Shown here in pieces: positions 22,212 to 33,886 of a stretch of 64,000 nt of DNA. How positions within the stretch are numbered: position 1 is the stretch's first letter; every line of letters begins with the position of its first letter. Under the pieces are notes generated by a model, which was not told the origin of the DNA, made no database searches, and saw only the letters and a program-made list of their open reading frames with translations. A program made the position numbers and the translations under genes. The stretch is from positions 124,001 to 188,000 of the forward strand of contig NW_026728908.1 of NCBI RefSeq assembly GCF_030272615.1, in the 5' to 3' direction. Origin of the DNA: Cryptomeria japonica (lineage: Eukaryota; Streptophyta; Pinopsida; Cupressales; Cupressaceae).

Positions 22212-23429
22212 ATGGGGGAATACTCTATAAGGGAACTTACTCATCGGCTCACTCAGTCTGAGCAAGCCTATGATGATCTTATGGTCAAATACAAGGCATC
22301 TCAAGCAAAAAGGAGAGAACATGCAGAAAAGCTAATGGAGCTATCTGAAAATAGTTCTTCAGATGAAGCAGACATGGAGGCCCTAATTGCTGAAGTAAAT
22401 AAGTTGAATGAATCAAACTCCAACCTGAGAAAGGAATTGGAAGGACTGAATATCTGGATGTGTCAAGAGCTTGAGAATCAGAGGAAAGCTGAAGATCTAC
22501 TGAAAGAAAGAGATCATGAGATCTCTAAGTTGAAATAAGAGATCAGTGCCCTAACTGCTCAACTCCATGCAAGCAAAGTGGAAAAGGAAGACATGCAAGG
22601 AGAGCTGAACATTGCCATCTCTGAGAATGAAAACTTGTTGAAAACAAATGCTTCTATTTCCAAAAAACTCTTTGAGTCAAAGGAAATACTTGCTAAGTTC
22701 AACAACAGTACTGTCAAGCTAGAGCAAAAGCTTGAATCTGCCAAACCGGTCAAGAATACCAATGGACTTGGTTATTCCGGTCATGAGGAAGGTGAGACCT
22801 CTGGTACAAATGCTAGAACATCAAAGGATAAAGGTAAGAAAAATTTTAAACCTATTTTCTTTAACTGTCTTAAAGAAGGACATACTGCAAATGTGTGTAG
22901 GAGTAAGGCTTACAACAATTTTCCTTATTACCTAAATGACAAGCCTAGATCCTATAGATTCAATGGTAACTGTTATGCATGCAACAAGTATGGGCATAGA
23001 GCATCTGAATACAGGTCAGTTATGAACAACATTGATAGATATCCCCAGAGGACCCAAGGAGCTGGTCCTGAACCTTTTGTGAACCGGAATCACAACCGGT
23101 TTAATACCTTCAATCATCAGCAAAGAAGCGGTGGCTATCAAGTGGCAACCGGATGGAGAGAAAACTATATGGTATGTCATGGTCATGGTCACACTGCTGC
23201 AACATGCAGAAGGAAGAATGGAAACATGAACAATGGACCTTGGAGAGCACCTAGATTGGTCTACTATCACTGCAACAAACCAGGTCACATTGCTAGATTC
23301 TGTAGATCTAGAAAGGACATATCTGATGATATACCGGTCACTCTGGAAGGAAACATTGATGTTGACACTATTCAAGTGGATATGAACAAAACCTGGAAGA
23401 AGAAACCAGCGGTGTTACAAGAGGAATAG
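22212..23429 (+). pseudogene. copia-2 gag: coiled coil plus four decayed zinc knuckles
   Basis: I place the start at the ATG at 22212, because the sequence upstream lacks one. The N-terminal 175 residues are heptad-rich and charged (LTHRLTQSEQAYDDL onward), a long coiled coil typical of self-assembling gag. Four CCHC-like motifs follow at about 22857, 22972, 23172 and 23263: NCLKEGHTANVC, CYACNKYGHRASEY, MVCHGHGHTAATC and HCNKPGHIARFC. Each has lost exactly one cysteine to Phe or Tyr. One in-frame stop lies at 22536-22538. No UBN2 capsid pattern is obvious, so it is unlike the gags of copia-1 and copia-3. It would bind RNA and form particles. Confidence 0.78.
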
Positions 23430-23921
23430 GTTTCTGCACCTAGTGTGGAAATCACGGAACCGGCAAACGAAGCTTCAGAAAAGCTTAGGGGGAGCAAATG
23501 GCAAAATGTTTTGAACCCCCGGTTTACACTAGTAAAAGACCTTAACCGATATGTGATACCTATCATTTGGCAGATGACTGAAAATGGTAAAAAGGAAAAT
23601 TAGGGTTTACACCCTAATGGAGGAGCATTAATTGCGATAGGTGAGAAACATACTTAAAAGGATTTTTCAAATCACTTCTCACTATCAGTTTTCGAGCAAA
23701 GAAAAAAATTTCAGAGAGCAGAGTGACGAAAAGGCGATTTGAGCTGAGATTTTGAGAAATTGAGAAACCGCAAAGGAGATTCAAATTCAAACTGCAAATG
23801 GTCAAGTGGAGAACACAAAGCGGTGATTCAGCAACCGATGGAGTGTGAAGTGAAGGAGAATCTACAAGCCCTAAATTCACGTGTTTCAAAAGGTATTTCA
23901 CGAGTTCTTAAAATTTCTATC
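23430..23921 (+). other. copia-2 spacer between gag and the large ORF
   Basis: About 490 bases with several stops in the gag frame. A codon-like remnant (VSAPSVEITEPANEA) follows gag, then AG-rich, leader-like sequence. It contains an in-frame upstream ATG at 23838. It could hold an internal promoter, splice acceptor or the 5' leader of a captured gene; nothing decisive is seen. Confidence 0.45.
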
Positions 23922-26900
23922 ATGGCTTCCGCATCTCATACCAGTTCTAGTGCATCTATCGAGTCTAGAAGTTTTATTCAACGAAAGTCTAAGTATAATT
24001 CCCTATCACAAGTTCTGGCTAGTGTGATAGTAGAAGAGGGAATTTCTGACTACATAGATTGCAAGATTGAAGACCTAAGGTCTCTAGCTATCCACTCCCA
24101 GTTAGGTTTATTTTGTGGAAAGGACAAGAAGATCAAACCGGAGTACAATATTTTGGAGAAGAAGAAGCTCCACAATGTTGTTTACTTCCTGGAGGATTTC
24201 ACAGAGGATCATATAAGGATCATTCTGAGCAGAGTCCATGGTGATAAGATGTACCTGGAGAGAACACATGATATCACGCCGCAGGCAATTCATGTAGTCA
24301 CCAGATTCTACAACACAGGGGAAGTGCCAGCCCTAAGGACAGTAAGCAAAACTGAAATGTCCAAGCTCACCAATTCAGTGAGTGACTCACGAGGCATGAT
24401 AGTCAACTCTATCAAGGATGATCTGGTTAAGTATGCCTACATGGTGATAGGCTATCAGAAATTCTCTGCCAGCATAATTAACTCTGTATCAGCTACAGTG
24501 GTAAATGTCGCTTACCGGATGATAAAGGAGGATGCATCATTTGACTTGTGCACTGGTATGCAAAGACAACTCATGTTGAATCTGAAGTCAATCAAACAGG
24601 ATAATGCACTAAGGTTCAAGTTTGGACAACTACTGGTTGGGTTGTTTTTCTATTTCCAAGGCTACTTTCCAGGAGTAGGAGATGTCCAGTGGTCTGCTGA
24701 CCAACCGGTGACCAAGCAAATCAAGGAAAGAATTGAAGTAATTGGAACCGGTTACCCTGATGTTTTGAACAAGTATTTTGATGAGTTTAGATGGAAAATG
24801 AGCCAGAGAATGAGGATATCAGGTGACATCATCAAGAAGTATGAAGACGATATCTATTTCACCATCCAGGTGGATAAATGCATAATGGAGGCTGTTGAGC
24901 CTAGACAGGAAGAAGTGGAGCCAATGGGCTATGAGGTGATGTACGATATGCTGGAAGGGTATGCCTCTACCCTTATTGCCTCACCTCTTGTTCCTAAGGA
25001 AAAGAGCACCAGAACCTATCTGGAAAGGGTTACACCAGTTGAGGAACCCTCTGCAAAGAAAGGAAAAGAACTTGCAGTGAAGAAGACAAAGGCAGTTCCT
25101 GCAGCATCAGCACCGGTTACTACTGCAACTCCAAAAGTGACCAAGCGATCAACAGCCAAGAAGAAACTGGAAGTAGCACCGGCTAAAGTCTTCGAAAGAA
25201 AAAGGAAGACTAAGTCAAATGAACCAGACTCTGAAGAAACTGTGTCTGAGGAGATGCCCAAGAAGGTAAGATAGACGAAGAAAAAGACAAAGAATGAACC
25301 GGCATCTTCTGCACCGGTAAATATAGATATCTCCTCCTCTAAACCTTTGACACATTGTCAAAGAACAATAAATAATGTTAGGAGAAAATTGCTACATGAT
25401 TTAATTGAGTATTTTGATGACTTTAATGATGATGAAAAGGAAGCAGTCAAAAAGGAAATAATTCAGTATTTATGTGTTAATGACCAGTCACCTTCAGAAA
25501 TTAGATTTGAAACACCAGATTCTCTGTACAAGTCCTTAGACAATAAATGGCACATTTCCATAGAGCAGGAACAGGAAATGAGAGAAAAAGTTTTTGCTGA
25601 ACATTTTCCTGATGTATCAAATTCGGAACTGTTCGATGTAATGAACAAATTCAAAGGTCTTTTCTTCATGAGAAGAAGAAAACTCCTGTTACTGGAAGGG
25701 AAGGGTAAGGAAGTGCTTGAGGATACACACACTCGTGCTCTACAAGCTTTGAAGATGCATTGAGTGGCTGAAGCCAATCGGTAAGCTGAGAAAGAACCGG
25801 TTATAACAAAACCGAATGAAGCATTTGATGATAAAGGAAACCCGGTTGATGAACCGATCGACACTATTGATGTCAATGCCCTAGACGTAGAAGATGTCAC
25901 TCAGGAAATGCCATTTGAGGCAACAGGACAGGAGCAGTGGGCTGAACAGGTTGATAAGCAAGTCGAGGACAGACAGGAAGCAGCAAAGGATGAAGAAGAG
26001 AAGAAGAAAAAGGATGAAGAAGAGAAGAAGAAAAAGGATGAAGAGGAGAAGAAGCAAGAAGATGAAAAGAAAAAGAAAGAAGAGGAAGATAAGGAACAGG
26101 AGAAGAAGAAGGAAGCAGAGAGAAAGAAGAAGGAAGAGGAAGATAAGGAACAGGAGAAGAAGAAGGGAGTAGAAAAGAAAAAGGCTGAGGAGGACAAAGA
26201 AGAGGAGAAAAGGAAAGAAGCAGAGAAGAAAAAGGTAGAGGAGGATAAGGAAGCGGAGAAGAGGAGAGAAGCAGAGAAGAAGAAAGCAGAAGAGGACAAG
26301 GCAGGAGAAGAGGAGAAGAGCACCTAGATGGAGACTCTGAAGGCAACCGGGAGTCAAGCCAAACCGGCTGATCTCACCAGTCCTATCGATCTCCAATCTA
26401 CAAGTGAAACAAAGCTAATGCAGAGCATCAAGGTTGATCAAGAGTGCCTTGAAATTATTCAAAGGAAGAAGGAGCAGGATGTAATTCAAGCGGCTGTGGA
26501 CACTCTTACCGGTTTGATACCCGGTACAAATCTTCCCTACATGGATTCATCACTAGCTAAACTTAAGCTCCTATGCATAGTAGTGGATGATCAGGTGCAG
26601 AGCCTAGAAGAGGCAGCAGAGGAAAATGTCAAGAAGGAGCATCAAAAATCTCTTAATATAGCTCTGGTGAAGAAGTTGAATGAGCTCCGGTCTGAACTGA
26701 AGAAAGAACAAAAGGATATAAGGGATGCTCTGGATGAGGGGAATCTGCTACTAAGCAAGATTTGCCAACCCCATCTGTTCTATGATGATGTGCTAGCTCA
26801 GAAGCAAAATCTTCAAATGAACTTGCAATCCTACATGAGCACATTCAAGCCACCTTATGATTCCTTTACAACTTATGGGCAAACCATTCACCAATTTCAC

Positions 26901-27194
26901 ATCCAGTCATAAAAAATGGAGCAAGAGATCAACACCCAGTCTAGAGATTTGTAGGAGCTACAACTGGTTCTACTCCCATGACTGCAAATTCTTCATAAGT
27001 GCTATCTAAACTTGGATGCCTTAACAGTTACATAGGAGATGAGCACAATTGATGCCATGGAAGAACAGGTCTCCCAGATGCAGACAGAAAAAGAAGTAGC
27101 CACCTCCCTACTTGAGTCCTGGTCTTTGTCGATGAAACAATTCTTGCAGGACTTTAAATCTGTTTTTGACAAGTATCATTCCTTATTGTCATAA
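23922..27194 (+). pseudogene. large ORF of unknown function replacing pol in copia-2
   Basis: I do not recognise this protein. One frame runs 1,090 codons from ATGG at 23922 (MASASHTSSSASIESRSF) to TAA at 27192-27194, with eight or so in-frame stops (25272, 25761, 25782, 26325, 26910, 26952 and later) but no frameshift. Parts: a Ser-rich start; a globular region to about residue 370 containing DITPQAIHVVTRFYNTGEVP and FKFGQLLVGLFFYFQGYFPG; a Lys/Ala/Pro linker with basic motifs to about 455; an acidic, mixed-helix region; a Lys/Glu helix of about 115 residues (25970-26320); then heptad-rich helices to the end. No Asp protease, HHCC, FVDD or RNase H motif is present. The globular part recalls PMD-like transposon proteins, but only vaguely. 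It may aid packaging or be a captured gene. Confidence 0.7.
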
Positions 27195-27494
27195 ACTTTT
27201 ATTGTTTTAATATTAAATAATAACAGGGTTGTTCAGCTGTACTTTGTCATTGTTGGAAAAGGGGGAGAAGAATTCTATTTGGGAGACGTATCTGGTAATC
27301 AAAATTTTGATATATGCTCTGAATATCTCAATGTTTATGCTCTTTATGCAAAATTGTCATACATTGTATTGCCAAAGGGATAGTGTATATGCTTAGGGGG
27401 AGCAATTTTACTAATGGCATGATTTTGTTGTAAAACACTTAGATGTCAAAATTTTATTTTCCTAAGTGTTGCCATCAATGCCAAAGGGGGAGAT
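27195..27494 (+). promoter_or_regulatory. copia-2 3' non-coding region with repeated polypurine tracts
   Basis: GGGGGAG tracts at about 27260, 27396 and 27486. The last (CAAAGGGGGAGAT) abuts the LTR at 27495 and is the likely priming site. Confidence 0.65.
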
Positions 27495-28616
27495 TGTTGG
27501 CATTTTTTATGTTTATGTTGTGATTGTCATTGATGGACACACACTTTCATTTGAGATCATCTTTATATGTATGAGTTAGAGCACAACCAGTATTTGTTCC
27601 AACCGGTATGTTGTATTATAGTCTTTAGACTATTGGTGTTTTGTGGAATGTGTTTCGCGGTTTGAAGTGCCATGTTGACCCCAAGCGGTACGAGGGATTA
27701 AAGTGGCATAACACATTTTTACCAGTCTTCATTTTTTTCAAACTAGCAACCGGCATTTTGTATGAACTGGTAATACTCTGTGATGAGTTACTAGCCGACA
27801 TTTTGTGATGAGTTACCATCCACCGATTGTTTGACGGTGCCGACACATTAACGGTGCTTTTTGTCTTGTGTTACCAAGTATGTCCAGGTTCATTGAACCT
27901 AGGAAATTATAATGTAATCCTATTGGACCGACATGAAATCAAATTCCTTTATAAGGACATCATGTCTAGGGTTTTAGGTTGTTGATGTGGTTGTAGTGAA
28001 ATTTTATGTTGTTGCTAGGGTTTAAGGTGGTTGAGGAGTTGGAGAGAATATAAATGTGTAGAAGACTGAAGTAATGCTGAAGTGCATTAGGAACGAGCTA
28101 TCAAGGATCTAACCGAGCAGTCTATGCTTTTAGCTAGATCAAACACTTGTTGATTACTCACATCTTTGACAAGTTTGTAGCCCTTAACTGGGTAGGCCCA
28201 AAAGCCTTTTATAAATCCTCTAACAAGGTGGTTCACATCTGTGGATCTAAAATCCTCTAGCAAGGTAGTCCTTAATCGGACTTATCTCCTAATAGAGATT
28301 AAGATTCCTAACAGGATCTGTTCTGGTAAAGAATATTGTAAGACCTTAACCGGTCTGGTTCCTATTCTGTAGATAGTTACTTGTGAGTTCCATCTCACCG
28401 TGGTTTTTCCCATTTGGGTTTCCGCATCAAAATCTCTTGTGTTATGGTGTTTGTGCTTTTGTGGGTGAATGCATTATTTTCTATTTGGTTTGCATGTGTG
28501 CTAACCGGTTTGTCTTCTAAACTATTTTACTGGTTTACTGTCAGTCTTGTAAAGTGTTTAAGTGCATAGATTTTTGGCATACTAATTCACCCCCCCCCCC
28601 CTCTTAGTATTCATCA
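27495..28616 (+). repeat. copia-2 3' LTR
   Basis: It is 1,122 bases, collinear with the 5' LTR, and differs by scattered substitutions densest in its first 400 bases. Ends C12 CTCTTAGTATTCATCA, followed by target duplication ATAGG. Confidence 0.92.
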
Positions 28617-28621
28617 ATAGG

Positions 28622-29850
28622 GGCCTAAAATGGATGGAAGGGGTGAAGGGGAAGGTGTGTATTTGGATTTTAGTTTAGTAGGGATACCAACATTTTTTAG
28701 AAATGTCACTGAGGCCATGACCCTTACTATTTTCTTTAATTTGGAGGGGTTCTTGCTTGTGAAGGTCTGCCCCTTTGCCTTTATAAATATTTTGACTTGT
28801 AGGATACACTTTGCTTTGGGAAGAAGACGCGAGTCCATTATGAGGTGGAGGTGGAATGTAGGGAATGATAGGATCATGAGAGGTCTTTGTAGGCATGATG
28901 GATCCTTGAGGTGAACATGGATGGTTATGACAAGGAGATGAAGAGATACTTTGATCTTGACAAGGAAGAGGACCATTGGATAGAGTAGGAAGGGTGTTTG
29001 ACTCTTCATTTTGAATTGGCTCATTTGAAAAGGTGGAAGAGGCATCATGATCTTGCTTAGGAAGTAGATTAGGAATGGGATTTGGAAGGATGCTTTGCTC
29101 TTGAGATGGAAGGGAATCATCTTGGAAGAAATTGAAAGGGATAAGGGGATCATCATGGGATTCTAGGGAGATAGGATCTTTTTCAACCATTGGATAGGAT
29201 GGCCCTTGAGATAGCCCTTGAGGGTCAACATAAGAAGTTTCATCATTACATTCATTATTTGAAGGATATGGTATGGATTTTTGTTGAGAATACTTAGGAT
29301 ATTGAGGCATCATGGAAGATATGGAGGCTACATGTGGGCTATTGCTAGACACAGGTTCATATTTTTTCTCATGCTTGGTAATGACATCTGGTTTCTCCGT
29401 AGGTGAATTATTAGGATCTTCAATTTCAATAACACCATCTTCAAGGAGGTCTTGAATTTTATTTTATAATTCCATGCACATTGAAGTCTTATGTTTGTTA
29501 TTCCTATGATATGCACAATAATTACTCAAAAATTCACATCCCCATGTGGTCTTGTTAGGCAATATGATAAGATTATGCTCACGAAGCTCTTCCAAAGTTG
29601 ACTCGATAGATTTCCCCAAAGGTGTAAACTATCTATCTCGGGGATAGATGGAGGAAATGTCTTTTTGTCTTGGTGAAGGTGTCTTGTGATCTTGTATGAG
29701 ATTTGGCTTTTGATTTTCAATTACTTTTTGTTCCACCTTATATAATTTTTTTAGCATTTCTTGAAGATTGGTGTTCTTGATATTATGAAATTTTATCTCA
29801 AGAGGGGTCATTGAATCTTTTTGTTTATGTTTAGGATGAAAAAGACTAGA
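28622..29850 (-). pseudogene. Tat-B gag (nucleocapsid-like part), Tat/Ogre lineage
   Basis: Minus strand. The motif FTPLGKSIESTLEEL precedes NYCAYHRNNKHKTSMC and then NKIQDLLEDGVIEI (about 29640 down to 29430). This FTPL...CxxHR...C...IQDLIDxG signature is characteristic of gag in the Ogre/Tat/Athila group of Ty3/Gypsy. A long Pro/Ser/Gln-rich linker (226 codons, 29352-28675) follows and continues across copia-2. Stops and a frame change separate the blocks. The N-terminal capsid (upstream of about 29850) is not recognisable. The gag protein would form particles in the cytoplasm. Confidence 0.7.
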
Positions 29851-31594
29851 TATATGCTCACTGTAGACTGATTAGGCAAGTATGATATATTTGGAAAAGT
29901 ATGCAAAAAGACAGGCTTCTGGATTGATAGAATCAGAGGCTCATACGATAGAATACTATGACTCAGATGATAGTGTAAGGACTTCCAGATGACACAGACA
30001 AATATTCGTACAAATTGTTATCGATACTCGAACAATAATCTAACACTTATCAGATGACAAACTGTTAAAGATGATGATGACTCATACGACAGTGTACATA
30101 TGGCCAGACAACAATTTGCAGAGACCCGAACGATAATTTTTAGAATATAGGACAACAAACTGACAATGATATACCCCAGGTGTTAAGACTCGTACAAAAG
30201 TTTACTAGTTATCAGATGATAATTTTCAGAGGGTAGTACGACAAAACAGAAGACTCGTATAACACAGGACTGGACACGGACGAGTTTCTGACAAGGATAG
30301 AGTTTTGACCACTGAGTTTTTGATGTTTTGATTGTTTTCCAGTTTCGAGGTTTTAGTTTCTGTTTCCAAGACAAAGACACAACAAACACGCAAGATGTAA
30401 AGTGACTTCAAGCATAGCATGCTAATTATAAGGAAGTTGGTTGAGAGAGAAAACCTTTGCTTACAGACTTAGGTACGCACCCAATAGCTAATCAGAATAC
30501 GGTCATTGAGTCTCATGCAATGGATTCTCAATGCCATATTAGCCGACTCCAAATGCTAATGGGGGCACGATATGGAAAGTATATTGGGAGACTTACTATC
30601 TCTCTTGCACAAAGATTATCCCCCTTTCGAAGGTGAACCAAGTAGATTCTATCTTAGAGTTCTTAGTAAGGACTTCCATTCAAAATTACCCCTTGAAGTT
30701 GTGCAAGTACGATTGAGGCCTATAGCCCGACAAGGTACCCAAACAAGATGGTCACACAAGTGTGATTGAGACTGTGGGGCCCTACAAAAAGCCTAATATG
30801 AAAGATCTCAAAGAGAAAACTCAAATAAATCTGTCCTTTGAGACTTTAATCCCAAGAGGCCTATTTATTATAGTGAGTCAGAATGCTTAGGTCTAGCTGT
30901 ACTCACTTGGGTCGTTCTCACAGGGTGATTACTTTTTCCCACTGTGATAGACCTGCTAAAGGAACACAAATCTCAAAATTAGAAAACCTTCAAGGGTCTA
31001 GATTTTTGATTGTCTATACAGACAAGAGCATACTCTCCTACCTTTTAGACTCTTCTCAAACACAAAAAATAGATTTGTTCATTTACCATATTGCAATTTA
31101 AGTGCCTAGAAAATAATTAAGAATACACAAAGTTTACTTAAATCTCCTCAAGAAACCTGCAAAAACAATGAATCAGTAGTCATATTGTTTTTGAGCAACA
31201 AACGTGTTCTTGGACAAACGTTCTACAAAAACTAGTTAGGCTATGAAAAATCTCTCAGGCAAACAGAAAACAGATCAGGGTTAGCATTAGTCTTACCAAA
31301 TTTAAATCAGAAAAACCCTAAAATGTAGTCTATTTTTTATACGATAAAACAGAGTATCGTACGAGTATACTCACAAAGCAATACGATGATTCTCCACAGA
31401 CCATACGATATTCTCCACAAACCATATGAGTTTTCTCACTGTATCATACAATAATTAACAACATACCATAAGACAAACCTTAAATTCTCATCCTGTACCT
31501 TGCAAAAATTCGTACAATATTTTGCAGGAATTGTACAGACATAATTCAAAAAAATAAAATGGAATGATCTGCAAAGCTGAAATTGTAATCTTCT
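29851..31594 (-). other. Tat-B leader region, no clear gene
   Basis: Between the primer-binding site and the recognisable gag. Stretches 29880-30320 and 31320-31530 are decayed repeats of phrases such as CATACGATA and ACTCGTAC. Short plus-strand frames (30572-30769, 30883-31101) are not family-like. A 31-base string starting TACTCACTTGGGTCG at 30900 recurs at 31877. Confidence 0.45.
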
Positions 31595-31612
31595 ACCCTA
31601 TGGTGGGCGCCA
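31595..31612 (-). promoter_or_regulatory. Tat-B primer-binding site
   Basis: Minus strand reads TGGCGCCCACCATAGGGT, six bases inside the LTR end at 31619. It resembles the TGGCGCCCACCGTGGGG-type sites common in plant Gypsy elements; the tRNA was not assigned. Confidence 0.62.
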
Positions 31613-31618
31613 AAAATA

Positions 31619-31874
31619 TGTGTGTGAAAAGTGGTAGTTTGTAAGTTGTAAGGCACAAACACTTCAATAAATAATTGCATGCATGGTTAGACAGATATAA
31701 TAATGAATATAAAAAAACATAACAAATCAATCTATTGCCTTCTAAAAGATGTGAGTATAGACTTTCTCTCAGATTTATCTAAACAATACCAGTGACTAGA
31801 CTACACCAATATAAAGGATTTAATCTATATGAGAAAAAAATTGAGCTAATTAGATGCAAGATTAAGCTAGATAT
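31619..31874 (-). repeat. Tat-B 5' LTR, truncated
   Basis: Matches 4022-4080 plus 15484-15680 and then stops abruptly at GCTAGATAT. About 900 bases of the LTR are missing here. Confidence 0.72.
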
Positions 31875-32146
31875 TATACTCACTTGGGTCGTTCTCACAG
31901 GGTGATTAACTTGGGGACAAAAGATATTATATAGATAAAAATACATGAGAAGTTAAAAAAAAAATTGAGCTAACCATGCCACTAATTAATATATTTTGTG
32001 AAGTTTATCTCCTAGACAGGTGGCTTAGGAGATTGAGAAATGCAATCCAGGCTCATTATGAAGTAGGAATTTATACATATAATGAAAAATAAAATTTTAT
32101 TAAGCTATTTAGTTTAAATAATACTCTAATAACCTATCTCTAGCAT
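31875..32146. other. unassigned junction sequence between Tat-B and Gypsy-C
   Basis: It opens with a 31-base repeat of internal Tat-B sequence (31877-31907 versus 30900-30930), suggesting a rearranged or recombined Tat-B end. The rest is AT-rich with an A10-type run and no gene. Confidence 0.4.
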
Positions 32147-33024
<878 letters not shown>

Positions 33025-33046
33025 AAAGAAAAATAGAGATGGTAGT

Positions 33047-33855
33047 TGATTCAGGAGCATCCCCGGTCGATGAGCAATCTTGCATCACCCAAAAATATTT
33101 CCTTTCACTTTTGATCTTGTTTAGTTCTTTGTGCAGTTTTTAGTGTTCTTACCGGTTGGTACCGGTAGTTGCTTGTTCTTTACGGAAGATCTTATTTTTG
33201 ATTTCTAGATGGTTTCATGTGCTTGATTCCTGATTTTCAGCTCATTTGGGTTCTTTTCCGGTCAATTATCACTTCCGGTTGACTGTTTCTGGGTTCTAGG
33301 ACAATTCTTGTGCTTGTCGGTTGGTTTTCCTTCATTATCGGTGTGATTCTTGGTGTGTGGATCTATCTTGGGTCTTGTTCGATGTTTTTTGGCGTGTGGT
33401 TGACCTTCTTGTTGAATTGCATTACTTGGTTGTTATTTCTGGAAAGATTTATTTAATTCTTAGGGTCAACCTAATTACACGATTCATTTTCCTGCATTTG
33501 TGAATGTAATCTTATGAGCCCGACCCAGATGTGTTCCGGTGGGTATAAATATGTTATTATGTATTCATTTATAGGGGCAAAGGAGGTAGAACTTAGAGTA
33601 AGGATTGAGATTCACATGTTGTGATCTGGTTGATTCTTAGAGTCTCGGTTGGATTGTATCCGGCTTGAAGCCTGCATGTAACCAGTTAGCTATCAGATGT
33701 TCTTTGATGATAATATGATGATTGTCAAAAATTTTAAGGCTTTAATATGATCTATTTATGTGAACTTGTTATGTTTTCTTGTTGCTTTTGTTGTGTCTCT
33801 CTTGCTGCATAAGTCAGTTGACTTTTGATGGTTTTTATCGGTTATGGATGCATCA
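33047..33855 (+). repeat. Gypsy-D 5' LTR
   Basis: About 809 bases, collinear with 35978-36780 and diverged by many substitutions. TATA-like GGTATAAATATG near 33541. The exact first base is uncertain because the two copies differ at their start (TGATTCAGG versus CTCGTGCAGG). Confidence 0.78.
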
Positions 33856-33857
33856 AG

Positions 33858-33870
33858 TGGTATCAAAGAT
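33858..33870 (+). promoter_or_regulatory. Gypsy-D primer-binding site (diverged initiator-Met type)
   Basis: TGGTATCAAAGAT two bases after CATCA at the LTR end; differs from TGGTATCAGAGC at two positions. Confidence 0.65.
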
Positions 33871-33886
33871 GGTTATGGACTAGCTG

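Larger units (their letters stand above)
21043..28616 (+). mobile_element. copia-2: copia-type element with gag plus a large unknown ORF in place of pol
   Basis: LTRs 21043-22161 and 27495-28616 start TGTTGGCATTTTT and end ATTCATCA. The target duplication ATAGG is exact (21038-21042, 28617-28621). A copia initiator-Met primer site and a GGGGGAGAT polypurine tract are in place. The LTRs differ by several percent by eye, so it is older than copia-NA. Gag has a coiled coil and four knuckle-like motifs. The expected protease-integrase-RT-RNase H is wholly missing; a single 1,090-codon frame of unknown function stands in its place. Repeated G-tracts before the 3' LTR resemble Sireviruses. Confidence 0.9.
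4022..31874 (-). mobile_element. Tat-B: minus-strand Tat-like Ty3/Gypsy element without visible pol, heavily nested
   Basis: The same LTR terminus (TGTGTGTGAAAAGTGG) occurs at 4022 and 31619. The left copy ends at 16582 next to a polypurine tract; the right copy is preceded by a primer-binding site, so the element reads right to left. Its own sequence is 4022-4080, 15484-21042 and 28617-31874, about 8.9 kb; the rest is copia-1, copia-NA and copia-2. Internally only gag-like coding is recognisable. No reverse transcriptase, RNase H or integrase motif was seen, so it is either a non-autonomous derivative or lost pol. The right LTR is truncated near 31874. Confidence 0.65.

Noticed and set aside
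25881-26396. Minus-strand Leu/Phe and Ser-rich frames that look like membrane proteins, and an Arg/Lys plus-strand frame
   Set aside because: They are the complementary and shifted readings of the GAAGAAGAG-type Lys/Glu repeat of the copia-2 ORF.
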